Counted from the first letter of the stretch, positions 17,200-26,902 are shown. The stretch: 64,000 bases of DNA from Priestia abyssalis (GCF_002019595.1 NZ_KV917369.1:5438326-5502325); one strand, 5' to 3'. The notes: generated from the letters alone by a model not told the origin. A program made the numbers and translations.

Positions 17200-17423
17200 T
17201 TTTTCCCCTCCAAGTGATAACTGTACTATTTAAAATTTTTACTTACACTCTTGTCATTCATACATCTTGCTTCGTAAACTTTTCTGCTATTATTGAACAT
17301 CCCAGAGCACATAATCATCTATGTAAGAATACATGCATTCTTTTCATTCAAACGATATCTTGCAAAATGGTATGGATATAACGTTAATCTTCCACAAAAT
17401 GAACGAACCTATTTAAGAGGACT

Positions 17424-17467
17424 AAAATAAAAATTGCCCCCAAACCAAAAAACAGGTATGGGAGCAA
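17424..17467 (-). terminator. pyrG leader attenuator
   Basis: The minus-strand hairpin TTGCTCCCATACC / GGTTTGGGGGCAA is followed by TTTTTATTTT, about 50 nt into the pyrG leader. Its 5' arm contains CTCCC, able to pair with a run of G residues. In B. subtilis the equivalent hairpin is disrupted when extra Gs are added at the transcript start under low CTP. Confidence 0.8.
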
Positions 17468-17510
17468 ATATTATAATTTCTATTAAATACAAATCACGTT
17501 CTTATTTAAA

Positions 17511-17552
17511 GAGCCCAAAAAAGATTCTACATATTTCAACAAAAAAAGTCAA
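17511..17552 (-). promoter_or_regulatory. pyrG promoter with GGGCTC start
   Basis: TTGACT (17547-17552) and TAGAAT (17524-17529) are separated by exactly 17 bp; seven bases later the sequence reads GGGCTC (17516 down to 17511). GGGCUC is the initial transcribed sequence that allows reiterative G addition at B. subtilis pyrG. Confidence 0.85.
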
Positions 17553-17590
17553 GCTTCATTGCAATATGAGTTCAAATTTGAACAACATCT

Positions 17591-18160
17591 TTATAGGTCG
17601 TCTTCCTCATCCTTATCATCATAATCATCATCATCTTCAATTTCTTCGTCATCTAAATCGTAATCATCATCATCAATGACGTCATCGTCAAACTCATCTT
17701 CGTCTAAATTGTCGAAGTCTTCGTCTTCTAACTCTTCATCAACATCGTCGTTATCATCTTCTTCTAAACTATCTAGATCTTCATATTCTAAATCTTCATC
17801 TTCCAGATCGTCGAAGTCTTCTAAGTCTTCGTCTACGACTTTCTTCGCCTTCTTCTTCTTCTTCGGTTTTGCTACTGGAACCACTTCTTCATCGATTTGA
17901 TCGTACGGATACCAGCTTCTCAATCCCCATTGATTCTCTCCAACAGAAATAAAACGGCCATCGATATTTAAATCTGTATAAAACTGTGCTACTTTCACTC
18001 GCACTTCTTCTTCAGATAAGTCTAGAATAGCGATAATTTCATCTAATATTGCTTTAAATGGAACTGCAGAGCGCTCTGATTTACCAGACAGAACCAGATA
18101 AGCCAGCTCAAGCATAGACATCTCTTGTAATTGCTCTTTTGAGTATTGTGCAAGACTCAA
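17591..18160 (-). CDS. rpoE: RNA polymerase delta subunit
   Basis: Delta is the Firmicute-specific RNA polymerase subunit that speeds enzyme recycling and makes initiation more sensitive to the initiating nucleotide. The N-terminal HARE-HTH domain (about 1-90, with VKVAQFYTDLNIDGRF and WGLRSWYPYDQ) is followed by a short KKKKKAKK basic patch and a roughly 80-residue tail made almost only of Asp and Glu. I prefer TTG 18160 (189 residues) because GGGTG lies seven bases before it; the GTG at 18169 overlaps that site. Being next to pyrG is conserved and fits its effect on nucleotide-sensed promoters. Confidence 0.93.
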   Translation of the reverse strand: MSLAQYSKEQLQEMSMLELAYLVLSGKSERSAVPFKAILDEIIAILDLSEEEVRVKVAQFYTDLNIDGRFISVGENQWGLRSWYPYDQIDEEVVPVAKPKKKKKAKKVVDEDLEDFDDLEDEDLEYEDLDSLEEDDNDDVDEELEDEDFDNLDEDEFDDDVIDDDDYDLDDEEIEDDDDYDDKDEEDDL

Positions 18161-18294
18161 ATTCAGCACACCCTTTCTATGTATACATGTTATCTATAAA
18201 TACAATCAATAAATAAGAACAAAATAAGCCTGATGCAAAAAAGAAACACACCAAGCAAGCTTGACATCTCCTGTGGAATATAGGATTAAAATCC

Positions 18295-18324
18295 TTGTAT
18301 GGGCATCTTGGTTCTCCCATACAA
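18295..18324. repeat. 9-bp hairpin in the icmF-rpoE gap
   Basis: TTGTATGGG / CCCATACAA encloses CATCTTGGTTCT, with CTTGACA...TGACAAG further out. The loop resembles the CTTGGTTTTACT loop of the AATCC/GGATT hairpins. The remainder of this ~400-bp gap shows no gene. Confidence 0.4.
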
Positions 18325-18517
18325 ATCCACTATTTGACAAGCCCTTAAATACATACCATTCATTATAAACAAATTCAATGCATTTATGCTAGTAGTGGAT
18401 GAAATCTTTCTAAAAAAAATCTTTCTAAAAAAACTCTTTCAAACTCTAAGAAAAAAATAAAAAAGGCCCATTCGCTTCGCCTTGATGTAAGTAGATTTCA
18501 CGACGCCTCTTTTCAAC

Positions 18518-18560
18518 CAGGAGATTAAACGGCATGTTCTTTATACCGTTTGATCTCCTG
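18518..18560. terminator. Hairpin just beyond icmF
   Basis: CAGGAGATTAAACGG and CCGTTTGATCTCCTG pair with one wobble. The T-run follows on the plus side, so on the icmF (minus) strand it is a weak terminator or a structural repeat. Confidence 0.5.
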
Positions 18561-18565
18561 CTTTT

Positions 18566-21500
18566 TTACATATTTCTCCGATACTGTCCCCCAACTTCAT
18601 ATAAAGCCTTTGTGATTTGCCCCAGACTCGCCGATTTGACAGTCTCCATTAATTCAGCAAAAATGTTGCCATTGTTCCGGGCCGTCTCCTTCAACCTTTT
18701 TAGAGCAACCTCTGCTTCCTTCTCATGATTCTTCTGAAAAAGCTGAAGCTGCTGAATTTGATATTCCTTTTCTTCCCTTGAAGCTCGTGCCAGCTGCATT
18801 TCATTAACCGTCTCTTCAGATGGAGAATTAGGATTCAAGTATGTGTTGACCCCAATAATCGGTAGCTCACCCATATGCTTTTTCATCTCATATAACATGG
18901 ACTCATCCTGGATTTTCCCCCGCTGATACTGCATCTCCATCGCCCCAAGCACACCGCCTCGCTGGCTGAGACGTTCAAATTCCTGTAACACCGCCTCTTC
19001 TACCAAATCCGTTAGTTCCTCAACAATAAAAGAGCCTTGAAGCGGATTTTCGTTTTTCGTTAAACCATGTTCCTTTGTGATAATCATTTGAATGGCCATC
19101 GCACGGCGAACCGATTCTTCCGTTGGTGTGGTGATGGCCTCGTCATAAGCATTTGTGTGAAGAGAATTACAATTGTCATGTAGTGCCATCAATGCTTGTA
19201 ATGTCGTACGAATGTCATTGAAATCCACTTCCTGGGCATGAAGGGATCTTCCGGATGTTTGCACATGATACTTCAATTTTTGGCTCCGTTCATTTGCTCC
19301 ATACTTTTCTTTCATAACAATCGCCCATATCCGCCTTGCCACACGCCCAATCACGGTATATTCAGCGTCTAAGCCATTGCTGAAAAAGAATGATAAGTTA
19401 GGGGCAAAATCATCAATTTTCATTCCTCTGCTTAAATAGTACTCCACATACGTAAACCCATTTGCCAGCGTAAAGGCAAGCTGTGAAATGGGATTCGCCC
19501 CCGCTTCAGCAATATGATAACCCGAGATAGAGACGGAATAGTAATTTCGTATATCATTTTCGATGAAATACTGTTGAATATCTCCCATCATTTTTAACGC
19601 AAACTCCGTCGAAAAGATGCAAGTGTTTTGTCCTTGGTCTTCTTTTAAAATATCCGCTTGCACCGTTCCTCTTACGGTTCTTAACGTCGCTGCTTTGACT
19701 TTTTCATATTCCTCCCCTGTCAGTCCTCGTCCCAGCCGCTGCATTTCTTTTTCAACCTGCTGGCCGATGGCCGTGTTCATGAACATCGCTAAAATAATAG
19801 GAGCGGGCCCGTTTATGGTCATGGAAACCGATGTGGAAGGGTGACATAAATCAAAACCTGCGTAAAGTTTTTTCATATCATCGAGAGTACATACACTGAC
19901 ACCGCTCTCTCCAATTTTCCCGAAAATATCAGGTCGATAATCGGGATCCTCTCCATATAAGGTGACGGAATCAAACGCTGTGCTGAGACGCTTTGCTTCA
20001 TCTTCTTTACATAAGTAGTGAAACCTTCGATTCGTTCTCTCGGGTGTCCCCTCTCCTGCAAACTGCCGCTTCGGATCTTCCCCTTCGCGTTTAAATGGAA
20101 ATACTCCAGCTGTATAAGGAAAAGATCCAGGCACATTTTCCTTATAAATCCAACGAAGAATTTCACCATAATCCCGAAAAGACGGCAGCGTGATTTTAGG
20201 AATAGAAAGTCCCGATAAAGTTACCGTTTTTAACTTCGTCGTGATTTCTTTTCCTCTGATATTGGTAACAAGCTGATCATCTTTATACATTTTCTTCATT
20301 TGAGGCCATGTGTGTAAATGCCGGGCCGACTGACTGCTCAATTGCTTCTGAAAATTTTCCGCAGCTTGTTCCAACGCTAAAAGAGTTGTTTCCTCACTCT
20401 GAATCTGCTGAAGGGCATGAAGCGCTCCTTCCACTTGATAAAAGCGGCGGGCAATTTCCACCTGTTCTTCCGCTTGGCGATGATACGCACGCACAGTATC
20501 GGCAATTTCCTTTAAATACGTTTCCCGCTCAGGAGGAATAATCACATGCTGTGGAACGACTTTTTCTATCACTTGTAAATGGGTCTCCCAATTGATCTTC
20601 AGCTTCTGCCTTATGAATTCTATTAACTTCACAAAAAAGGTATTGGTTCCCGGATCATTAAACTGGCTTGCGATTGTTCCGTAAACCGGCATTGTTTCCA
20701 AGTCTTGATCAAACAGCATATGGTTTCGTTGATACTGTCGTTCAACTTGACGTTTGGCATCTTCTGACCCTTTTTTCTCAAATTTATTTATGACGACGAA
20801 ATCCGCATAATCCATCATCTCAATTTTCTCGAGCTGAGACGGTGCACCAAACTCGCTCGTCATGACATAAATAGCCACATCACAAATATCCTTAATTTGA
20901 GCATCCGCCTGGCCAATTCCACTTGTTTCTACAATGATTAGATCAAACCCGGCTGCTTTAACAATGGCAATGGCATCTTTAATAGCTGATGATAACTCGG
21001 ATCCCGATTTCCGGGTCGCCAAACTGCGCATATACACTCTCGGCGAGGACACAGCATTCATCCGGATTCGGTCCCCTAACAACGCCCCTCCGGTCTTTTG
21101 CTTCGTCGGATCAATCGATAAAACCGCGATAGAAAGCTGAGGAATTTCATTCAAGAATCGGCGCAGCAATTCATCCGTCAACGAACTTTTTCCGGCTCCA
21201 CCCGTTCCTGTGATTCCCAGAATTGGCGTTATCAATGTCGATGATGCTGCCTTTCCTTTTATTTCTTCCAATGTTACCGCATGCTCCCGACTTCCGCAGG
21301 TGCCATTTTCAACAAGACTGATTAGTTTGGCGATCAATTGATGATTGGAGGAATTGAATAAGTTCCCTTTATCCTCCATTTCCCCGGTTGTTACAAAATC
21401 GCACTCTTGCAACATGACGTTGATCATTCCTTGGAGTCCAAGCTTCCGCCCATCTTCAGGAGAGAAAATACGGGCAATTCCATATTCATGAAGTTCTTCA

Positions 21501-21820
21501 ATTTCTTTAGGAATAATGACGCCCCCGCCTCCACCGTATATGCGAATATGGGAAGCCCCTCTTTCATTCAACAAATCATACATATACTTAAAATAATCAA
21601 TATGTCCGCCTTGATAAGAAGAGATGGCAATCCCTTGTACATCCTCCTGCATGGCAGCGCTTACAATCTCTTCAACAGAACGATTGTGACCCAAATGGAT
21701 CACTTCCGCTCCGCTTGCCTGTAAAATACGACGCATAATATTAATAGAGGCATCATGTCCATCAAATAAACTTGAGGCCGTGACAAATCGAACATGGTTT
21801 TTTAACGAATAACGTTCCAT
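18566..21820 (-). CDS. icmF: Fused isobutyryl-CoA mutase IcmF
   Basis: IcmF is an adenosylcobalamin enzyme that interconverts isobutyryl-CoA and butyryl-CoA, fused to its own G-protein chaperone. The 1084-residue order is diagnostic: an N-terminal B12-binding domain (DGHDASINIM, with the cobalt-ligand His22), a MeaI-type GTPase (P-loop GTGGAGKS at 205-212, ETSGIGQADAQI switch, NKFE base motif), then the substrate TIM barrel from about 540 (FPYTAGVFPFKREGEDPKRQ). It closes the fatty-acid cluster, 16 bp after the TetR gene. The product can enter beta-oxidation in the same operon. Pivalyl-CoA mutase activity has been reported for some IcmFs and cannot be excluded. Confidence 0.93.
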   Translation of the reverse strand: MERYSLKNHVRFVTASSLFDGHDASINIMRRILQASGAEVIHLGHNRSVEEIVSAAMQEDVQGIAISSYQGGHIDYFKYMYDLLNERGASHIRIYGGGGGVIIPKEIEELHEYGIARIFSPEDGRKLGLQGMINVMLQECDFVTTGEMEDKGNLFNSSNHQLIAKLISLVENGTCGSREHAVTLEEIKGKAASSTLITPILGITGTGGAGKSSLTDELLRRFLNEIPQLSIAVLSIDPTKQKTGGALLGDRIRMNAVSSPRVYMRSLATRKSGSELSSAIKDAIAIVKAAGFDLIIVETSGIGQADAQIKDICDVAIYVMTSEFGAPSQLEKIEMMDYADFVVINKFEKKGSEDAKRQVERQYQRNHMLFDQDLETMPVYGTIASQFNDPGTNTFFVKLIEFIRQKLKINWETHLQVIEKVVPQHVIIPPERETYLKEIADTVRAYHRQAEEQVEIARRFYQVEGALHALQQIQSEETTLLALEQAAENFQKQLSSQSARHLHTWPQMKKMYKDDQLVTNIRGKEITTKLKTVTLSGLSIPKITLPSFRDYGEILRWIYKENVPGSFPYTAGVFPFKREGEDPKRQFAGEGTPERTNRRFHYLCKEDEAKRLSTAFDSVTLYGEDPDYRPDIFGKIGESGVSVCTLDDMKKLYAGFDLCHPSTSVSMTINGPAPIILAMFMNTAIGQQVEKEMQRLGRGLTGEEYEKVKAATLRTVRGTVQADILKEDQGQNTCIFSTEFALKMMGDIQQYFIENDIRNYYSVSISGYHIAEAGANPISQLAFTLANGFTYVEYYLSRGMKIDDFAPNLSFFFSNGLDAEYTVIGRVARRIWAIVMKEKYGANERSQKLKYHVQTSGRSLHAQEVDFNDIRTTLQALMALHDNCNSLHTNAYDEAITTPTEESVRRAMAIQMIITKEHGLTKNENPLQGSFIVEELTDLVEEAVLQEFERLSQRGGVLGAMEMQYQRGKIQDESMLYEMKKHMGELPIIGVNTYLNPNSPSEETVNEMQLARASREEKEYQIQQLQLFQKNHEKEAEVALKRLKETARNNGNIFAELMETVKSASLGQITKALYEVGGQYRRNM

Positions 21821-21836
21821 TTGTATCCTCCCTGGT

Positions 21837-22469
21837 TTACTTATTTTCGCTCGCTAAATTATATAGCAGAAATTTTATTTGCATGTCAGTATATGCTTCC
21901 AATGAATAACAACGATGCAATGCCCAGCGACGGAATGCCCACATTTGTCCTTGCACAAAAATATGATGGGACAGTAAATGTACTTCTTCAGGAGTTAAGT
22001 GAAATTGTCCGTTCTTCACACACCCTTCAATGACTCTTTCAAAGATGGACACAAGCTCCAGCTCTTTGTTCAATACGTAAGACAGCGCATCTTTCGGCAA
22101 TGATTTAACCTCTTGATACATAACTAAAATCTCATCTTGCAGTTCATCGACTACTTTGAAAAAATTCCGAATGGTCCATTTGAGACTTTCAATGGTCGGG
22201 GGTTCTTGTTGAATAATTTCATCCAATCGATTGCTTACTTGATCATAAATGCTATCGCAAACGAGATAGAGTACATCTTCTTTTGTTTGAATATATTCAT
22301 ATAATGTTCCAATGCTAAAGCCGGATGCTTTGGCTATTTCCCGTGTTGTTGTCCTATGAAACCCCTTCTTCTTAAAAAGACTGACGGCACCCTTTACCAT
22401 CTGATCCCGGCGCTTTTCAATCAGCCTTTCATCCTTGACAGAAGCAGGTACTTGGTGCTTTCTTGTCAT
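21837..22469 (-). CDS. TetR/AcrR-family regulator of the fatty-acid cluster
   Basis: This 210-residue regulator has an N-terminal helix-turn-helix (about 20-65: AVSLFKKKGFHRTTTREIA, then GFSIGTLYEYIQTKEDVLY) and a ligand-binding C-terminal helical domain. It lies between acdA and icmF, 17 bp after the acdA stop, so it is in the operon it probably controls. It is FadR-like in setting, and FadR of B. subtilis answers long-chain acyl-CoA; here the ligand is unknown and could be a branched or short acyl-CoA. The likely operator is the TGAATGAGCGTTCAGTCA palindrome over the fadF promoter. The start is ATG 22469 rather than the GTG at 22478, judged from GGGTG spacing. Confidence 0.8.
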   Translation of the reverse strand: MTRKHQVPASVKDERLIEKRRDQMVKGAVSLFKKKGFHRTTTREIAKASGFSIGTLYEYIQTKEDVLYLVCDSIYDQVSNRLDEIIQQEPPTIESLKWTIRNFFKVVDELQDEILVMYQEVKSLPKDALSYVLNKELELVSIFERVIEGCVKNGQFHLTPEEVHLLSHHIFVQGQMWAFRRWALHRCYSLEAYTDMQIKFLLYNLASENK

Positions 22470-22486
22470 TTCCCTCACCCTATCAC

Positions 22487-23626
22487 TTATTTCGTTACAT
22501 ATCTCGAAATAACTAAACGTTGAATTTCTTGAGTTCCTTCATATATTTGGGTAATTTTCGCATCACGCATGAAACGCTCAACAGGATAGTCCTTCGTATA
22601 TCCGTATCCCCCAAAAATTTGGACAGCCTCCGTTGTAACCTTCATGGCAGTATCCCCTGCAAACAACTTGGACATAGCGGATTCTTTTCCATACGGTAAT
22701 CCTTGTGATTCCAGCCATGCTGCTTGATAAGTTAAAAGGCGTGCCGCTTCAATGCTTGTGGCCATATCGGCCAGCTTAAATGCAATTCCTTGCTGGGCTG
22801 TTAACGGTTTGCCGAATTGATGGCGTTCCTTTGCATAGGCAGCTGCCGCATCCAGCGCGCCTTGAGCGATGCCAACCGCTTGAGCCGCGATGCCATTGCG
22901 TCCTCCATCCAATGTCATCATGGCAATCTTAAAGCCTTCTCCTTCATTCCCCAGTAAATTTTCCTTCGGTACACGACAATCTTCAAAGATGATTTCTGTG
23001 GTAGGAGATGACCGAATACCTAACTTGCTCTCTTTTTTCCCCACCGAAAAGCCTTTCATATCTTTTTCGATAATAAAGGCACTTGTTCCTCTTTGTTTTT
23101 GATCAGGATCCGTTAAAGCAAAAACAATATAATAATCGGCAATTCCTCCATTGGTGATAAAGATTTTCGAACCGTTTAAAATATAATCACCGCCGTCTTT
23201 TTTGGCTGTTGTCCGCATTCCCCCTGCATCTGACCCGGAACCCGGTTCTGTTAAACCGTAAGCTCCAATGCTTTTTCCTTCTGCCATTGGTTTTAAATAT
23301 TTTTGTTTTTGTTCTTCTGTGCCAAATTTATAAATTGGCCAGCCGGCTAACGATGTATGGGCAGATAAGGTCACACCCGTTGAAGCACACACTCTTGATA
23401 ACTCTTCTACCGCGATACAGTAAGCCAAGTAATCGCTGCCTGTTCCGCCGCATTCTTCAGGCCAGGGGATTCCTGTCAAACCGAGAGTTGCCATTTTATC
23501 AAAAATCACACGGTCGAATCGTTCTTCTTCATCACGTTCAGCGGCTGTGGGAGCCACTTCATTTTCGGCAAAGTCCCGCACCATTGTTCGGATCATTTCA
23601 TGCTCTTCGGATAATTTGAAATACAT
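22487..23626 (-). CDS. acdA: Acyl-CoA dehydrogenase AcdA
   Basis: This flavoenzyme introduces the trans-2 double bond of acyl-CoA in the first step of beta-oxidation. It has three ACAD domains: N-terminal helices, a middle beta domain with GLTEPGSGSDAG (FAD/substrate site), and C-terminal helices ending YEGTQEIQRLVISR, where the Glu of YEGT is the catalytic base. At 379 residues from ATG 23626 it matches B. subtilis AcdA, which also neighbours fadF and rpoE. The alternative ATG at 23635 directly abuts the GGGG site. Chain-length preference cannot be read from the sequence; short- to medium-chain is the family norm. Confidence 0.9.
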   Translation of the reverse strand: MYFKLSEEHEMIRTMVRDFAENEVAPTAAERDEEERFDRVIFDKMATLGLTGIPWPEECGGTGSDYLAYCIAVEELSRVCASTGVTLSAHTSLAGWPIYKFGTEEQKQKYLKPMAEGKSIGAYGLTEPGSGSDAGGMRTTAKKDGGDYILNGSKIFITNGGIADYYIVFALTDPDQKQRGTSAFIIEKDMKGFSVGKKESKLGIRSSPTTEIIFEDCRVPKENLLGNEGEGFKIAMMTLDGGRNGIAAQAVGIAQGALDAAAAYAKERHQFGKPLTAQQGIAFKLADMATSIEAARLLTYQAAWLESQGLPYGKESAMSKLFAGDTAMKVTTEAVQIFGGYGYTKDYPVERFMRDAKITQIYEGTQEIQRLVISRYVTK

Positions 23627-23710
23627 GTTCTCCATCCCCTTTTTAACTAGGTTTTCAAAAAGAATTCTCCCACTTCAAACAACCTGCCAGAGTGTTAAGT
23701 GGTGTGTAGT

Positions 23711-24841
23711 TCACAGGTGCTTACTAATGACAATTCGTTGAATCTCACTTGTTCCTTCGTATATCTCACATACTTTTGCATCCCGGAAATAACGCTCTGC
23801 GGCGTAATCTTTTGTATAACCGTAACCACCCAGCACTTGAATCGCCTCGGTCGCCACATTCATGGCTGTGCTCGAAGCAAACAGCTTTGCCATGGATGCT
23901 TCTTTGCTGCAAGAACTGTTTCGGGAACGCAAATAGGCTGCTTGATAGGTTAATAGCTTAGCTGCCTCCACATTAGTAGCCATATCAGCCAGTTTGAAGG
24001 CGATACCTTGCTGGGCCGCAATGGGTTTACCGAATTGAATTCTCGTTTTGGCATAAGAAACCGCCTCTTCTAAGGCTGCTTCCGCAATGCCAAGCGACTG
24101 GGCTGCAATGCCGATGCGACCGGCAGACAAATTAGCCATCGCAATATTGAATCCTTCCCCTTCAGATCCAAGAAGGTTTTCGGCCGGAACCAGGCAGTCT
24201 TCTAAACTTATTTGAGTTGTCCGTGATCCATAAAGCCCCATTTTATGTTCATCTTTACCAATTATGAAACCGGGGGTTCCTTTTTCCACAATGAAAGCCG
24301 AAATCCCTTTTCGTCCTTCCATCAGATTCGTTGAGGCAAAGACAATGTACGTATCAGCTTCCCCTCCGTTTGTAATGAATACCTTTGAACCGTTCAGCAT
24401 ATAATGATTTCCTTTACGTTCCGCTCTTGTTTTTAAGCTCGCTGCATCCGACCCGGCATTCGGCTCCGTTAAACAAAAAGCACCTAAATAACGCCCTGAT
24501 GCAAGCTTTGGAATGTATTCGCGTTTTTGTTCCTCCGTCCCGAAATATAAAATCGGATTAGTCCCGACCGACGTATGAACAGATAAAATGACCCCTACGG
24601 TGGCGCTTACCTTTGAAATTTCATGAATGGCTATAATATAAGAAATAAAGTCTAAACCCGATCCGCCGTATTCTTCAGAAATAGGGATTCCCATCAAGCC
24701 CAGCTCTCCCATTTTTCTTAAAATATCACGTGGAAACTCTCCTTTTTCCATCCGTTCCACAAAAGGAGAAATTTCCTTTTTGGCAAATTCCCGCACCATC
24801 TTTTGAAGCATTTGCTGTTCTTGTGTAAAGGAAATGGTCAT
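23711..24841 (-). CDS. Second acyl-CoA dehydrogenase (MmgC-like)
   Basis: This 376-residue paralogue of AcdA is encoded immediately upstream of it in transcription order. It has the same architecture, with CLTEPNAGSDAAS in the middle domain and the catalytic glutamate in IYEGTSEIQRIVISK. It resembles short-chain, butyryl-CoA-type enzymes such as MmgC. Having two dehydrogenases in the operon suggests different substrates, for example straight-chain against branched-chain acyl-CoA, which would fit icmF in the same cluster; that is inference. It starts 12 bp after hbd. Confidence 0.88.
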   Translation of the reverse strand: MTISFTQEQQMLQKMVREFAKKEISPFVERMEKGEFPRDILRKMGELGLMGIPISEEYGGSGLDFISYIIAIHEISKVSATVGVILSVHTSVGTNPILYFGTEEQKREYIPKLASGRYLGAFCLTEPNAGSDAASLKTRAERKGNHYMLNGSKVFITNGGEADTYIVFASTNLMEGRKGISAFIVEKGTPGFIIGKDEHKMGLYGSRTTQISLEDCLVPAENLLGSEGEGFNIAMANLSAGRIGIAAQSLGIAEAALEEAVSYAKTRIQFGKPIAAQQGIAFKLADMATNVEAAKLLTYQAAYLRSRNSSCSKEASMAKLFASSTAMNVATEAIQVLGGYGYTKDYAAERYFRDAKVCEIYEGTSEIQRIVISKHL

Positions 24842-24853
24842 GGTGAAGCCCCC

Positions 24854-25705
24854 TTATTGGTATTCGTAAAAGCCGCGGCCCGTTTTCTTTCCAAGCCAGC
24901 CTGCTTTAACATACTTGCGCAGAAGCGGACACGGACGATACTTGTCATCTCCCAGCCCTTCATGGAGCGTCTCCATAATATAAAGGCACGTATCCAGTCC
25001 GATGAAATCCGCAAGCGTAAGGGGGCCCATCGGGTGATTCATTCCAAGCTTCATCACTTCATCGATTGCTTCCTTTGTTGCCACTCCTTCATAAAGAGTG
25101 TAAACGGCTTCATTAATCATCGGCATTAAAATTCGGTTGGATACAAACCCCGGAAAATCATTCACTTCAACGGGCACTTTATTTAACTTTTCTGTGATAT
25201 GATGAATCGTTTGATACACTTCATCGGCTGTAGCTAACCCCCGGATGATTTCAACAAGCCTCATGACTGGAACCGGATTCATGAAATGCATCCCAATGAC
25301 TTTTTCCGGACGGTTAGTTTCTGCTGCGATTTCTGTAATTGGCAAAGATGAAGTATTCGTAGCAAGAATCGTCTGCGCGGGAGTAATTTCATCCAGTTGA
25401 ACAAAAATTTTCTTCTTTACATCCATATTTTCCATTGCAGCTTCAATCACGAGGTCAGCCGCCCTTGCATGCTGCAAATCAACAGATGGTTTAATTCGAT
25501 TTAATGTTTTCCGTACTTCTTCTTCCGTCATTTTTCCCTTTGTCACTTGGCGATGTAAATTTTTCTGAATGACGCCTATTCCCCGGCTCACGAATTCTTC
25601 TTTTAAATCATGCAATGCTACATCATATCCGGCCATCGCACACACTTGTGCGATACCAGAACCCATTTGACCTGCACCGATGACCATAATACGTTGAACT
25701 TCCAT
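24854..25705 (-). CDS. hbd: 3-hydroxybutyryl-CoA dehydrogenase
   Basis: The enzyme oxidises (S)-3-hydroxyacyl-CoA to 3-ketoacyl-CoA with NAD (or the reverse with NADPH). The 283-residue protein begins with the dinucleotide fold VIGAGQMGSGIAQ (about 8-20), then shows the HFMNPVPVM active-site region with the catalytic His, and NDFPGFVSNRILMPMINEA. The C-terminal domain ends GRGFYEYQ. It is of MmgB/Hbd type, without a fused hydratase; no separate enoyl-CoA hydratase is present in this cluster, so that step must be encoded elsewhere. Confidence 0.93.
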   Translation of the reverse strand: MEVQRIMVIGAGQMGSGIAQVCAMAGYDVALHDLKEEFVSRGIGVIQKNLHRQVTKGKMTEEEVRKTLNRIKPSVDLQHARAADLVIEAAMENMDVKKKIFVQLDEITPAQTILATNTSSLPITEIAAETNRPEKVIGMHFMNPVPVMRLVEIIRGLATADEVYQTIHHITEKLNKVPVEVNDFPGFVSNRILMPMINEAVYTLYEGVATKEAIDEVMKLGMNHPMGPLTLADFIGLDTCLYIMETLHEGLGDDKYRPCPLLRKYVKAGWLGKKTGRGFYEYQ

Positions 25706-25723
25706 CCTTTACCCCCCTTTGTT

Positions 25724-26902
25724 TTAATGTACTTCCACCATAATGGCATCCCCTTGGCCGCCGCCGCTGCAAATAGAGGCTATCCCGATTCCTCCCCCAC
25801 GACGTTTGAGCTCGTGAATCAGTGTCACAATGATGCGCGCACCGCTCGCTCCAATTGGATGGCCAAGAGCTACCGCTCCCCCGTTGACATTTATTTTTTC
25901 TTTATCAATATATGCAACCTTGCTGCTAATCAGCGCAACTGCCGCAAAAGCTTCATTGATCTCGAATAAATCAATTTCTTCTACTGTTTTCCCTGTTTTT
26001 TCCAGCAGTTCATTAATGACGAGGCCCGGTGTTTTGGGGAAGTCTTTTGGTTCAAGGGCAATGGAAGCATGCCCTAAAATAGTGGCTAACGGCTTGCGTC
26101 CCTCTTTCTTTGCCCGTTCCTCACTCATTAACACAAGTGCCGCTGCTCCATCGTTCACTCCCGGAGCATTGCCCGCCGTAATCGTTCCGGTTTGATCAAA
26201 GACCGGCTTTAAAGACGCCAGTTTCTCGATCGATGTATCTTTTCTTGGTGCTTCATCCTGGGAAATAATTAGCGGCTCTCCTTTACGCTGAGGTACTTCT
26301 ACCGGTACCATTTCCTCCAGCCATTTTTGTTTTTCGAAAGCGTCAATGGCACGCAGGTGGCTCCTATAAGCCCAGGTATCCTGCTCTTCCCTGGAAATAT
26401 TCATTTCGCTTGCAGCCTTACTTCCATATAATCCCATTTGCACGCCGGTAAAGCTGCAGGTGAGGCCATCATGAATCATTGAATCCTTCGCAAGCCCGTC
26501 TCCCATTTTCAGTCCCCAACGCGCTTTCGGAAGAAGATACGGTGCATTACTCATCGACTCCATTCCTCCAGCTGCAATGACCTCTTCATCACCCGCACGA
26601 ATGATTTGGTCTGCCATTGTCACGCTTCGCAAACCTGACGCACATACTTTGTTAATCGTTTCTGTTTTGATGCTCCATGGTAAACCGGCATAATGGGCAG
26701 CCTGACGTGATGGAATTTGTCCCTGGCCGCCTTGCAGAACATTGCCTAAAATGACTTGATTGATATCATCAGGCTGAACATTCGCCCTTTGAATCGCTTC
26801 CTTGATGGCTATACCTCCAAGCTGGCTGGCTGATAAAGAGCTGAGAGCTCCTCCCAGTTTTCCAAATGGTGTTCGAACTCCGCTTAAAATGACTGTTTTT
26901 CC
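25724..26902 (-). CDS. Acetyl-CoA C-acetyltransferase (thiolase)
   Basis: This thiolase cleaves 3-ketoacyl-CoA with CoA, or joins two acetyl-CoA. The 392-residue protein has the acylated cysteine in NKVCASGLRSV (about 88), the NEAFA histidine/asparagine region, GGAVALGHPIGASG, and the second cysteine in CSGGGQGDA. ATG 26902 follows GGGGAGG; the 15-codon upstream extension overlaps a palindromic sequence and is unlikely to be translated. It comes second in the operon after fadF, separated from it by a two-hairpin repeat that could lower readthrough. Confidence 0.92.
   Translation of the reverse strand, partial: GKTVILSGVRTPFGKLGGALSSLSASQLGGIAIKEAIQRANVQPDDINQVILGNVLQGGQGQIPSRQAAHYAGLPWSIKTETINKVCASGLRSVTMADQIIRAGDEEVIAAGGMESMSNAPYLLPKARWGLKMGDGLAKDSMIHDGLTCSFTGVQMGLYGSKAASEMNISREEQDTWAYRSHLRAIDAFEKQKWLEEMVPVEVPQRKGEPLIISQDEAPRKDTSIEKLASLKPVFDQTGTITAGNAPGVNDGAAALVLMSEERAKKEGRKPLATILGHASIALEPKDFPKTPGLVINELLEKTGKTVEEIDLFEINEAFAAVALISSKVAYIDKEKINVNGGAVALGHPIGASGARIIVTLIHELKRRGGGIGIASICSGGGQGDAIMVEVH

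Noticed and set aside
17676..17900. Serine-rich open frame on the plus strand
   Set aside because: It is the antisense shadow of the Asp/Glu-rich tail of rpoE; no ribosome site, and its composition is explained by the GAT/GAA codons opposite.
23209..23619. 136-codon plus-strand frame opposite acdA
   Set aside because: It is fully inside and antisense to a well-supported acyl-CoA dehydrogenase gene; no ribosome site or protein-like composition.
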